A stretch of 8,807 nt of DNA from Ruminococcaceae bacterium UBA7080 (GTDB taxonomy: Bacteria; Bacillota; Clostridia; Oscillospirales; Acutalibacteraceae), in contig DKZG01000029.1 of assembly GCA_002493595.1 (NCBI GenBank), forward strand, positions 1-8,807, read 5' to 3'. Of the stretch, positions 1-5,232 are shown in pieces. The notes below the pieces were generated by a model. It did no database searches. It was not told where the DNA came from and saw nothing but the letters and a program-made list of their open reading frames with translations. The position numbers and the translations under genes are program-made. Numbering within the stretch: position 1 is the stretch's first letter; each line of letters starts with the position of its first letter.

Positions 1-1098
1 AATAACTTCTTTAAAAATCATTACATCATCACCGCCGAAATAGCAGTCATCCTTTGGGTTTTTAGGTGTAATTTCCGTTATGTATTTGCCTGTTTTGTCA
101 TAAACAAGTATCTTTCTGTCTTGTTCTTTCGTTTTTTCTATATAAACAGATTGAATATTATCAAAATAGATATAATTACTGTCTGCTGAAATATATGCAG
201 GTCCGTCGATTTCACAGAAAAAGTTTTCTTTTCCTGTAGTCAGGTCAATACGCATAACCGTATTTTCACCTTTTTCATAATAAGTATGTGTTCCGTCAGC
301 AAATAAGGAATATGCGTTATTTCCGGCGATTTCACTTGTTTCCAGAGAATGAATGTCAATCGAATTATATGATGTTTGATAGTTGTTACCATCCGCATCG
401 CCGTAAAGCGCGTTAAGAACAAAAAGGTTATTCCCGCTTGCTTTCAGGTCAATGATAGATGCACCGATACCACTGAATGTATATATTGCCTTGGATTCCT
501 CTTTTTGACTTGTATTTCCAAGCTTTGTTCTGTATAAATAAGAGGTGCTCTCTTTAAGCTCACCGGAATTGCCCTTCAGATAATAGACATAGCCGCGGTG
601 TATAATAAATGAAACGGAACTTGTATCCGTGCTGTCGAATAAATATGCTGCCTTTTTTCGTTTGAAATTATCAAGTGATACCTCATAAATATAGTTGTGG
701 CGAAGATTGTTTCCTTCTTCCTCCCAGCCTAATACATATAATCTGCTATTACAGTATGATAGCTGGAAAGGATAATAATTAAAAATAGTAAAAAGTGCCA
801 TACAGTCGCTTGAATTATGTTCACAGCTGGGCTTGTCGCACACAATATAAGCTTCTTTTTTTTGCGTATCAAAAAAATACAGCTTCATACTTTTTAAGAA
901 ATAGTATCCGTTTTCTACCTTTGCAAAGGCTGATGATGAGCTTAAAAAGCTTTGAAAATCTTCGTTTTCTACATATGAAACAGCATTCTGTTCGGTGTTG
1001 ACATCTGTAGTTTTATCTGACGAGCAGCCTGCTGAAATTGATAATAAAACGATTATGATAAATAAACTTATACAAATTTTATTAAATGTGCTTTTCAT
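1..1098 (-). CDS. Secreted lipoprotein with CDKPxCxH motif, C-terminus cut off
   Basis: The 366 visible codons read without a stop to the left edge, so the C-terminus is missing. The start is an ATG at 1096-1098 preceded by GAAGG at a normal distance. Residues 1-24 form a lipoprotein signal peptide: Lys near the N-terminus, a hydrophobic run rich in Ile, and the lipobox ISAGC, so the Cys should be lipidated and the protein held on the outer face of the membrane. About residue 90 lies the cysteine signature CDKPSCEHNSSDC, which I associate with extracytoplasmic clostridial lipoproteins of unknown function. The remainder is rich in short Tyr/Gly/Asp strand-like segments (for example YVYYLKG, YSLFADG, YISADSNYIYFD), spaced like the blades of a beta-propeller of the TolB/DUF5050 kind. 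That fold is inferred. The gene lies 164 bp downstream of the last membrane-anchored cassette gene in the same orientation and may be cotranscribed. No enzymatic motif is seen. Confidence 0.85.
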   Translation of the reverse strand, partial: MKSTFNKICISLFIIIVLLSISAGCSSDKTTDVNTEQNAVSYVENEDFQSFLSSSSAFAKVENGYYFLKSMKLYFFDTQKKEAYIVCDKPSCEHNSSDCMALFTIFNYYPFQLSYCNSRLYVLGWEEEGNNLRHNYIYEVSLDNFKRKKAAYLFDSTDTSSVSFIIHRGYVYYLKGNSGELKESTSYLYRTKLGNTSQKEESKAIYTFSGIGASIIDLKASGNNLFVLNALYGDADGNNYQTSYNSIDIHSLETSEIAGNNAYSLFADGTHTYYEKGENTVMRIDLTTGKENFFCEIDGPAYISADSNYIYFDNIQSVYIEKTKEQDRKILVYDKTGKYITEITPKNPKDDCYFGGDDVMIFKEVI

Positions 1099-1262
1099 TT
1101 TTTACCTTCAAAATATGTGTCAATATAAAATGGATCCCGCTGATTGTTTACTGCTTAAATTATTTTTTGCTGTAGATTCTGTTTGGTATAGGTTAGAAAA
1201 TTTTTGCCGGATTATATATTGCTTTTTTATTACTGCTGTCTTAAATAAAGGCAGTCTTATTT

Positions 1263-1838
1263 TTATTTAATAAGATTATCTACATACGAAAGCTCATCCT
1301 GTATTGAAATTGTATTGCTGCTTTCTTCCAATTTATAGCTTCTTGCCATGATATAAGGCTCTTCCGGGACTTCTATCTTCTCTATTTTCTTATATTTATT
1401 TGTGTTCTCGCTGTATTCGAATACGCTTAATTCTTTATCATAATTTCTGCCTGAGCCGAATAAAAACACCTCAGCTGCAAGGCGATTTTCATCCATATTA
1501 TTCAGTTCAAAACATGTAGTTTCATCTGTTGTGAATCTCGAATTTCCGCCTGCATTATGATAATGATTTTTATAAAATTTCGCTTTCGTTATATATTTAA
1601 AATGATAATACCCTTCATCCTCATCAAGGGGATCGGTATATAAAACACCAAACCAATTTCCTGTTTGTTTGGTATCAATTATAGTAATTGGCTTGCTTTT
1701 ATCAGCAGATAAATGATTAATTATGGATTTTTCGTTAGTGATGTCAATAAGTGTGTGGCCATATATACCATATGCTGTTACAATGCTCGTCACGATACAA
1801 AGTAGTAAAACAGAAATAAGAATTTTAAATTTTTTCAT
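1263..1838 (-). CDS. Membrane-anchored extracellular protein, cassette 1 partner (unknown family)
   Basis: This 191-residue protein starts MKKFKILISVLLLCIV: one N-terminal membrane segment (about residues 5-25) with no convincing cleavage site, then a hydrophilic domain expected outside the cell. I do not recognise the family. It is a clear paralogue of the gene at 2538-3110. Over the gapless block beginning near YG.T.I.I.NEKS and running through LSA.K..PITI.D and LYTDP.D to YKN.Y I count 38 identities in 73 positions. A shorter C-terminal block shares SVFE..., EVP...Y..A.SY.LE. I chose ATG 1836-1838 over the TTG six bases upstream because AGG lies 7 nt before the ATG, and because the paralogue has its GTG and G-rich site at the same place. 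The gene follows the secreted-protein gene at 1893-2312, with a perfect hairpin between them. Context suggests a partner or immunity protein for that product; this is inference. Confidence 0.85.
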   Translation of the reverse strand: MKKFKILISVLLLCIVTSIVTAYGIYGHTLIDITNEKSIINHLSADKSKPITIIDTKQTGNWFGVLYTDPLDEDEGYYHFKYITKAKFYKNHYHNAGGNSRFTTDETTCFELNNMDENRLAAEVFLFGSGRNYDKELSVFEYSENTNKYKKIEKIEVPEEPYIMARSYKLEESSNTISIQDELSYVDNLIK

Positions 1839-1856
1839 ATTCAAGCCTGCCTAACC

Positions 1857-1880
1857 GGGCAAAGCATTGCTGCTTTGCCC
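1857..1880 (-). promoter_or_regulatory. Perfect intergenic hairpin between cassette 1 genes
   Basis: GGGCAAAGCA and TGCTTTGCCC form a perfect 10-bp stem closed by the GNRA-type loop GCAA on the minus-strand RNA. It lies 12 nt after the stop of the secreted-protein gene and 18 nt before the start of the membrane partner. No T-run follows it, so it is unlikely to be a complete terminator. A role in mRNA processing, 3'-end protection or lowering expression of the downstream gene is more likely. A hairpin of unrelated sequence sits at the same place in cassette 2 (3129-3155). Confidence 0.75.
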
Positions 1881-1892
1881 TTTATATTTTAA

Positions 1893-2312
1893 TTAAAATC
1901 TGCAATCCCATTGTTTAGAAACAGTAGTGCTTCCGTATAACGCAGCGTGCAGTACGGAAATATTGGTGAATTTATTGCCACTTCCGCTTGATACAGTGGC
2001 TATTCCGGAATCCTTAACATTATCTCGGCTAAGATCTTTGTTTTGGGCCGGTGTAACAAGATTGCCTTTTGAATCAACGGTTCTTGTTATAATAGTAACG
2101 GATATAACATCAGCTACAGTATATGATTTTGTTCTTGCACTCATAGTTGTGCGAGATGCATCCGTTCTGTATGTATACATGATATAGCCGCTTTGTCTCA
2201 CAGTTTCTTTTAAAGTCGGGTCAGCCGCATAAGCAGGGATTGCACTTGTAAACATGGTAACAGTCATTAAAACAGCAGCAAATAAAGCTGTTAATCTCTT
2301 TGATAATTTCAT
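1893..2312 (-). CDS. Small secreted protein, cassette 1 (unknown family)
   Basis: The product has 139 residues. A classical Sec signal peptide covers residues 1-29 (MKLSKR, hydrophobic core LFAAVLMTVTMFT, predicted signal peptidase I cleavage at AYA|AD), leaving about 110 secreted residues. The mature part is rich in Ser, Thr and Val, looks all-beta, and has one Cys, near the end (QWDCRF). The paralogue at 3165-3575 has the same first 23 residues and a divergent mature region. Shared positions include PT.K after the cleavage site, a D..GN.V turn, and a C-terminal stretch of the form G.A..S...NK followed by H.A.Y. The ATG at 2310-2312 has AAAGGAG 8 nt upstream. I do not recognise the family. 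Small size, export, rapid divergence and pairing with a membrane-anchored neighbour would fit a secreted effector or bacteriocin-like protein, but no toxin motif or leader-peptide signature is present. Confidence 0.85.
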   Translation of the reverse strand: MKLSKRLTALFAAVLMTVTMFTSAIPAYAADPTLKETVRQSGYIMYTYRTDASRTTMSARTKSYTVADVISVTIITRTVDSKGNLVTPAQNKDLSRDNVKDSGIATVSSGSGNKFTNISVLHAALYGSTTVSKQWDCRF

Positions 2313-2428
2313 AATTAATTCTCCTTTGTTTTATTTTAATGGATGGATATAGGGTTTATGTGTCGAAACACAAGGACAATAAACCACCGGAAACACCTCT
2401 TTCATCATAAAATTCGATGAAGCTTTAA
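2251..2428. repeat. Direct repeat, copy 1 (signal-peptide codons plus upstream DNA)
   Basis: This segment matches 3514-3692 with about four substitutions and one single-base indel, roughly 97% identity by hand alignment. It covers the first 20 or so codons of the secreted-protein gene, its ribosome binding site, and about 115 bp further upstream. Similarity drops sharply on both sides: within the end of the signal peptide on one side and just past AAGCTTTAA on the other. All four substitutions lie in reading frames and are silent, and the indel lies between the ribosome binding site and the ATG. It is the footprint of a duplication or of gene conversion between the cassettes. Confidence 0.93.
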
Positions 2429-2537
2429 GGGGATTCATATCAATAAGACTGTAGGAGGTATGATATCCATTCTTCTGCGTATCTTCATATGAGCTGTTTA
2501 ACGCTATCAAATTATAATCACTTTCCCAAGCACCATT
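2331..2537 (-). pseudogene. 3' remnant of a lost gene (68 codons), or leader ORF
   Basis: Directly after the TAA of the gene at 2538-3110, and in the same frame, 68 sense codons run to a TAA at 2331-2333, 18 nt before the next start. The translation begins NGAWESDYNLIALNSSYE and ends VVYCPCVSTHKPYIHPLK. It has no start codon with a ribosome binding site. The last 31 codons recur at 3595-3690; the two base differences (TGT/TGC, CCC/CCT) are both synonymous third positions, with no indel. This indicates that both copies descend from a real protein C-terminus, probably that of a gene that once preceded the secreted-protein gene. Alternatives are a readthrough extension of the upstream gene, or a short leader ORF beginning at one of the internal ATGs (for example MMKEVFPVV) and coupled to the next gene. 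I do not recognise the parent protein. Confidence 0.6.
2353..2385 (-). promoter_or_regulatory. Two-part RNA stem-loop upstream of the cassette 1 secreted gene
   Basis: In the minus-strand RNA, GGUUUA pairs with UAAACC and encloses an inner stem UGUGU/ACACA closed by a UUCG loop, with about a 7-nt bulge on the 5' side. The same structure is intact at 3617-3649, and the two base differences between copies fall in the bulge and just outside the stem. It lies about 40 nt upstream of the start codon. It may control the leader, but it also coincides with remnant codons, so its conservation may have nothing to do with RNA folding. It matches no riboswitch consensus I know. Confidence 0.35.
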
Positions 2538-3110
2538 TTATTGAAAATATTTTGATGCATCTTCAAATGATACAGAACCATCAAATACCATGATATCGTT
2601 ATAAAGTTCATCTTCTAAATCATAACTTTTTGCAATAACATAGGAACTTTGAGGCACTTCAAATTCATCAAGCTTTTTAACAATTTCACCTGTTACAAAA
2701 TTAAATTCAAAAACACTGCATAATTCAGATTCATTTTCATTAGAATAAATAAAAAATATAGGAAGTTTATCTTTTTCATCATATGCTTTTGAACTATCTA
2801 CTCCAACTGAATTCCCTTTTCCTCCGCCTTTTATTATATATCTGTTTTTGTATAAGCTATGTTTTCTTAAATAAGCAAAATGAACTATGTCATTATCTTT
2901 ATCAACTGGATCAGTATATAAAATTCCTGCATAATTTTCGTGTTTTTTTAAATCAAGAATGGTGATAGGATTATCCTTATTTGCAGAAAGAAAAGCAGAC
3001 AATGATTTTTCATTATCAATATTTATCATAGTGTTTCCGTATATAATATAAGATGCAAAGAATAGTAAAACAATTACTAAAGGAACTATCATAAATTTAA
3101 TTTTTTTCAC
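2538..3110 (-). CDS. Membrane-anchored extracellular protein, cassette 2 partner (unknown family)
   Basis: This 190-residue paralogue of the protein at 1263-1838 has the same plan: a short KK-rich N-terminus, one hydrophobic segment (FMIVPLVIVLLFFASYIIYG), then an extracellular domain. Shared landmarks are YGNTMINIDNEKS, PITILDLKK, LYTDPVDKD and, near the C-terminus, SVFEF...EVP...Y..A.SYDLE. The region between the blocks (GGGKGNSVGVDSSKAYDEKD) differs in sequence and length. I chose the GTG at 3108-3110, which has GGGG 7 nt upstream; a TTG two codons earlier is possible but sits too close to that site. The gene follows the secreted-protein gene at 3165-3575 across a hairpin. After its stop, the in-frame remnant at 2331-2537 begins with no terminator between. 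The family is not recognised; an immunity-like or receptor-like role for the paired secreted protein is inference. Confidence 0.85.
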   Translation of the reverse strand: MKKIKFMIVPLVIVLLFFASYIIYGNTMINIDNEKSLSAFLSANKDNPITILDLKKHENYAGILYTDPVDKDNDIVHFAYLRKHSLYKNRYIIKGGGKGNSVGVDSSKAYDEKDKLPIFFIYSNENESELCSVFEFNFVTGEIVKKLDEFEVPQSSYVIAKSYDLEDELYNDIMVFDGSVSFEDASKYFQ

Positions 3111-3128
3111 ATTCAATCCCCACAGAAA

Positions 3129-3155
3129 GCGAATACAGATTTAGTCTGTATTCGC
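3129..3155 (-). promoter_or_regulatory. Perfect intergenic hairpin between cassette 2 genes
   Basis: GCGAATACAGA and TCTGTATTCGC form a perfect 11-bp stem with a 5-nt loop. It starts 9 nt after the stop of the secreted-protein gene and ends 18 nt before the start of the partner. There is no T-run. Its sequence is unrelated to the cassette 1 hairpin (1857-1880), while position and strength are alike. This suggests the structure, rather than the sequence, is kept, perhaps to separate expression levels of the two genes. Confidence 0.75.
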
Positions 3156-3164
3156 CAAGTATTA

Positions 3165-3575
3165 TCAAACTGTTTTGGTTAAATTTGAAGCTGTCTCTGA
3201 ATAACCTTTGTACTTAGCACTATGAGTACTTGTAACAGTTTTGTATTTGTTCGACGTACCTTCACAAGAAATGATTGCCTGTCCGGAAGAGATGGCATCG
3301 TATTTATATGCATCTTTTGTGTCGAGCTTAACTTTATTTCCATTTTTATCATATTGTGAAGCAACAGCTATTGCAACAAGATATTCCGCTTTTACAGGTG
3401 TATATATAGTACTTGCATATGCTTTTTGGGTATAAACTGTTAATATTTTACTTACATCATGTCCTCCGCTTTTAAAGGTTGGATATGCGGCAAAAGCAGT
3501 TATTGTACTCGTGAACATGGTAACAGTCATTAAAACAGCAGCAAATAAAGCTGTTAATCTTTTAGATAATTTCAT
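3165..3575 (-). CDS. Small secreted protein, cassette 2 (unknown family)
   Basis: The product has 136 residues with a Sec signal peptide of about 29 residues (MKLSKR..., core LFAAVLMTVTMFT, likely cleavage near AFA|AY). It is identical to the paralogue at 1893-2312 for the first 23 residues, with a divergent mature part of about 107 residues. The mature chain is rich in Tyr, Lys, Ser and Thr and probably beta-rich, with one Cys (IISCEG). It shares PT.K, the D.NGN.V turn and the terminal NK....H.A.Y.G pattern with its paralogue. ATG 3573-3575 has AAAGGAG 9 nt upstream. It is the first gene of the leftward unit, behind a candidate promoter at 3823-3854 and an unusually long leader of roughly 240 nt. 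Function unknown; a secreted effector or surface-associated protein is the best guess from context. Confidence 0.85.
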   Translation of the reverse strand: MKLSKRLTALFAAVLMTVTMFTSTITAFAAYPTFKSGGHDVSKILTVYTQKAYASTIYTPVKAEYLVAIAVASQYDKNGNKVKLDTKDAYKYDAISSGQAIISCEGTSNKYKTVTSTHSAKYKGYSETASNLTKTV

Positions 3576-3692
3576 AATTAAATTCTCCTTTGTTTTATTT
3601 TAATGGATGGATATAAGGTTTATGTGTCGAAACACAAGGGCAATAAACCACCGGAAACACCTCTTTCATCATAAAATTCGATGAAGCTTTAA
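3514..3692. repeat. Direct repeat, copy 2 (signal-peptide codons plus upstream DNA)
   Basis: This is the partner of 2251-2428, about 97% identical. It spans the same elements: early signal-peptide codons, AAAGGAG site, TTAAAATAA stop of the remnant, and 31 remnant codons. It differs by one extra base between the ribosome binding site and the ATG. Beyond AAGCTTTAA the flanking DNA is unrelated to copy 1, so the duplicated unit ended here. Confidence 0.93.
3595..3690 (-). pseudogene. Short 3' remnant of the same lost gene (31 codons)
   Basis: These 31 sense codons plus a TAA encode the same residues as the end of 2331-2537, finishing VVYCPCVSTHKPYIHPLK. Upstream of them the sequence becomes AT-rich and shows no relation to the longer copy, so only the tail of the parent gene was carried here. 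The frame stays open further upstream, but in low-complexity DNA with no start site. The stop lies 19 nt before the secreted-protein start. It could be inert, or translated as a short leader peptide. Confidence 0.55.
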
Positions 3693-3822
3693 CGGAAAAG
3701 CTCCTCTCATATATATAAGTGAGGTTTTTGGACAAAAGTAACAAAAAAACAATAATTTTTTCAATTATATTATTGAAATTTTAAATTTGTAAAAAATACA
3801 TTTCTACAAAATAGTTTACAGT

Positions 3823-3854
3823 ATTATATAAACACGATATATCATATTTGTCAA
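3823..3854 (-). promoter_or_regulatory. Candidate sigma-A promoter for the cassette operon
   Basis: On the minus strand a perfect -35 TTGACA (3849-3854) is followed by TATATA after 18 nt (3825-3830), or by a perfect TATAAT after 20 nt (3823-3828). The 18-nt choice is closer to normal spacing. The inverted repeat GTTTA/TAAAC (3814-3833) overlaps the -10 and could be a repressor site. Transcription from here would give a leader of about 240 nt before the first start codon. Confidence 0.5.
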
Positions 3855-4020
3855 TAATAATTAATGTAATATACAGCATAAATATAAAAAATATTTTCTA
3901 TGGGCTTTAATTCCATAATCTATTATGAAAAATGCATTGTAAATGTTATAGTATATGTTAACAAATATAATATAATAAATAACATAAGTGATTTGCAAAA
4001 ACCAAAGCTTAGAATTGTGA

Positions 4021-4049
4021 TTGTATTGTCCTTTAAATCAGCTTATTAT
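4021..4049 (+). promoter_or_regulatory. Candidate promoter for the 62-residue protein
   Basis: TTGTAT (4021-4026) and TATTAT (4044-4049) are separated by 17 nt, and the start codon lies about 39 nt further downstream. Both boxes depart from consensus, so this is the best fit rather than a strong promoter. Confidence 0.4.
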
Positions 4050-4087
4050 TTTTTCAAAATAGGGAATACTGATATTGGGGTGATAAT

Positions 4088-4276
4088 ATGGAAAAAAACA
4101 GCTTGCCGTTGGGGTTAGGAATGGCACTTGTTCAAAACGAGCGTGCAATGAAGCAGTTTGAAGCACTGAACGATCAGCAAAAGCAGACTGTTATTAATAA
4201 AGCGAGAAAAATCAATTCCAAGGAAGAAATGCAGGGCTTTGTAAGTTATCTTTCAGAGGGTAACCTTCATTTTTAG
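4088..4276 (+). CDS. Conserved small protein of clostridial type, function unknown
   Basis: The product has 62 residues beginning MEKNSLPLGLGMALVQNE. The pattern LP(L/M)G.GMAL.QN..A...F..L....K..... followed by a C-terminal S.EEM..(F/L)V..L is one I associate with short uncharacterised proteins common in Clostridia; I know of no assigned function. It is a soluble, charged, mostly helical cytoplasmic protein (QFEALNDQQKQTVINKARKI, then KEEMQGFVSYL) with no signal peptide or membrane segment. The ATG at 4088-4090 has GGGGTGAT just upstream. It is a single-gene unit with its own promoter and a strong downstream terminator, convergent with the TetR gene, so the neighbours say little about its role. 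Confidence 0.85.
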   Translation: MEKNSLPLGLGMALVQNERAMKQFEALNDQQKQTVINKARKINSKEEMQGFVSYLSEGNLHF

Positions 4277-4341
4277 TTACTTTAAAAATGAAGAAACGGT
4301 TTGATGATGTTGATATGAAATCTGTTTAATATTCGGCTGTA

Positions 4342-4385
4342 AAAAACAAAGGAGTTCCCCGATTTAGGAGAACTCCTTTGTTTTT
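4342..4385. terminator. Bidirectional rho-independent terminator
   Basis: AAAAACAAAGGAGTTC and GAACTCCTTTGTTTTT form a perfect 16-bp stem with a 12-nt loop. The A-tract on one side and the T-tract on the other make it a terminator in both directions. It lies between the convergent 62-residue gene (plus) and TetR gene (minus). Confidence 0.93.
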
Positions 4386-4425
4386 AATTGCTATATTCAG
4401 TTTGCTTTTAGCGCAGTACGTCTGT

Positions 4426-4965
4426 TTAATCTGTTGTATGAGATTTAAGCATGCCGTACATTACTTTGGCCAATTCTTCTTTTTTAAAAACAGGAAGCGG
4501 TTCAATAATTGCATCAATACAGCCTGCAACGCCGAAAGTTATTTCTGATATTTCATAATAATTGTTTTCAATAGTTAAATTATTATTTTCAGCTATGCAG
4601 CTGACAAGATTTTCTTTCAAAACCTTAATTGCCGGTCCGCATATGCTGCTTGCTTTGAATTTGTAGAGATAGTCGATTTCTTTTTCAACCTCGTCCAGAA
4701 GTACACGAATTGCCCGTGTGGGGTCTTGTCGAATATCCTCATATTTAATCCGCTTTGATATATCAATTACACCGTCCATTATTGTCTGAAAGCATGACTG
4801 AAGGCAATCATCCATGCTTTTATAATGGAGGTAGAAGGTGCTTTTGTTGATGTCTGCTCTTTTGCAAAGCTCCAACACTGTTATTTTTGATGCATCTTTT
4901 TCTACCATAAGATCAAGCATTGCATTAAATACGGCATTGCGGGTTCTTTTAATTCTTCTGTCCAT
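4426..4965 (-). CDS. TetR/AcrR-family transcriptional regulator
   Basis: The product has 179 residues, on the short side for the family. The N-terminal DNA-binding domain covers residues 5-50: a first helix (RTRNAVFNAMLDLMVEK), then the helix-turn-helix ITVLELCKRADINKSTFYLHY at about 28-48, ending in the classical S-TFY-HY-K recognition helix. The C-terminal 130 residues should bind ligand and dimerise; they match no ligand class I can name. The ATG at 4963-4965 has GGAG about 9 nt upstream. The gene is divergent from the SDR-symporter operon across 267 bp that hold two promoters and several inverted repeats, the usual arrangement for a TetR repressor controlling its neighbour and itself. The inducer is probably the substrate or product of the SDR; that is inference. 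Confidence 0.93.
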   Translation of the reverse strand: MDRRIKRTRNAVFNAMLDLMVEKDASKITVLELCKRADINKSTFYLHYKSMDDCLQSCFQTIMDGVIDISKRIKYEDIRQDPTRAIRVLLDEVEKEIDYLYKFKASSICGPAIKVLKENLVSCIAENNNLTIENNYYEISEITFGVAGCIDAIIEPLPVFKKEELAKVMYGMLKSHTTD

Positions 4966-4993
4966 AGCTGCTTTCTCCGATTTACTGTTGCAA

Positions 4994-5012
4994 TATTATC
5001 TTTTTGATAATA
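4994..5012. promoter_or_regulatory. Inverted repeat in the TetR gene leader
   Basis: TATTATC and GATAATA are perfect 7-bp arms around TTTTT. The repeat lies downstream of the TetR promoter, between its -10 and the start codon, so a bound repressor here could block transcription of the TetR gene. It could equally be a chance repeat in AT-rich DNA. Confidence 0.35.
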
Positions 5013-5024
5013 GTTATTATTTCT

Positions 5025-5053
5025 ATAATATCATAAGGCGCTGTGTAAATCAA
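5025..5053 (-). promoter_or_regulatory. Candidate promoter of the TetR gene
   Basis: On the minus strand TTGATT (5048-5053) and TATTAT (5025-5030) are exactly 17 nt apart and lie about 60 nt upstream of the TetR start codon. Each box matches consensus at four or five of six positions. Confidence 0.5.
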
Positions 5054-5095
5054 TAAAGCGAAAGATATTCGGCAGAACATCCAAAAACCAACAGC

Positions 5096-5115
5096 TGTAT
5101 TTGTTCAAAAATACA
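5096..5115. promoter_or_regulatory. Inverted repeat in the TetR-SDR divergent region
   Basis: TGTATTT and AAATACA are perfect 7-bp arms separated by 6 nt. The site lies upstream of both promoters, in the position of a regulator or activator site. It shares the TGTA/TACA flavour of the repeat at 5149-5169. Confidence 0.35.
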
Positions 5116-5123
5116 ACATCAGA

Positions 5124-5138
5124 GTGAATCAAATTCAC
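5124..5138. promoter_or_regulatory. Compact palindrome in the TetR-SDR divergent region
   Basis: GTGAAT-CAA-ATTCAC is a perfect 6-bp-arm palindrome of 15 nt, of the size and symmetry expected of a dimeric helix-turn-helix operator. It lies just upstream of the SDR core promoter. It is the least AT-biased inverted repeat in the spacer, so less likely to be chance. Confidence 0.5.
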
Positions 5139-5148
5139 GTTTTATAAT

Positions 5149-5169
5149 TTTACAAAAAAATATTGTAAA
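5149..5169. promoter_or_regulatory. Inverted repeat overlapping the SDR -35 box
   Basis: TTTACAA and TTGTAAA are perfect 7-bp arms with a 7-nt spacer. The right arm contains the proposed -35 box TTGTAA (5163-5168), so a protein bound here would block RNA polymerase. It is a good candidate for the TetR operator. Confidence 0.5.
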
Positions 5170-5191
5170 GTTTGCTTTTGTATTGTATAAT
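5163..5191 (+). promoter_or_regulatory. Candidate promoter of the SDR-symporter operon
   Basis: TTGTAA (5163-5168) and a perfect TATAAT (5186-5191) are 17 nt apart. The start codon is about 41 nt downstream, behind a GGGGG ribosome binding site at 5221-5225. Confidence 0.65.
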
Positions 5192-5232
5192 ATTTAAGAT
5201 AATTATTGATTTTTAATACAGGGGGATAAAAA

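Larger units (their letters stand above)
3693..4087. other. AT-rich divergent intergenic region
   Basis: About 395 bp without a convincing gene. It holds a leftward promoter for the cassettes, a rightward promoter for the 62-residue protein, and several AT-rich inverted repeats: TTTCAAT...ATTGAAA at about 3759-3778 and GTTTA...TAAAC at 3814-3833 overlapping the leftward -10. A 72-codon open frame from 3900 has no ribosome binding site and runs into the 62-residue gene out of frame, so I do not call it. Confidence 0.6.

Noticed and set aside
1232..1255. Hairpin ACTGC/GCAGT as terminator of the cassette 1 partner gene
   Set aside because: The stem has only 5 bp, the loop 14 nt, and the T-rich side faces the plus strand, where no gene precedes it.
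995..1270. 91-codon plus-strand frame overlapping the lipoprotein start
   Set aside because: It is antisense to the lipoprotein signal peptide, lacks a ribosome binding site, and its translation resembles no protein pattern.
1839..1844. TTG start two codons upstream in the cassette partner genes (also at 3111-3116)
   Set aside because: In both paralogues the G-rich site is at the right distance for the ATG/GTG and too close for the TTG.
2353..2380. Promoter TTGTGT-16-TATATC inside the repeat for the cassette 1 secreted gene
   Set aside because: Both boxes are weak and lie within remnant codons and the stem-loop; readthrough from the upstream cassette is as likely.
2331..2428. Known riboswitch (for example cyclic-di-GMP class) in the leader repeat
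   Set aside because: The stem-loops lack the conserved core sequences of riboswitch classes I know, and the region is better explained as codons of a remnant gene.
1893..3575. Lactococcin 972-like bacteriocin identity for the secreted proteins
   Set aside because: Size, signal peptide and a late His-x-Ala pattern are loosely similar, but the Trp/Tyr-rich core and the associated membrane protein and ABC transporter of that family are absent.
3900..4118. 72-codon open frame on the plus strand starting ATG at 3900
   Set aside because: It has no ribosome binding site, lies in low-complexity AT-rich DNA, and runs out of frame into the well-supported small gene with its own GGGGTGAT site.
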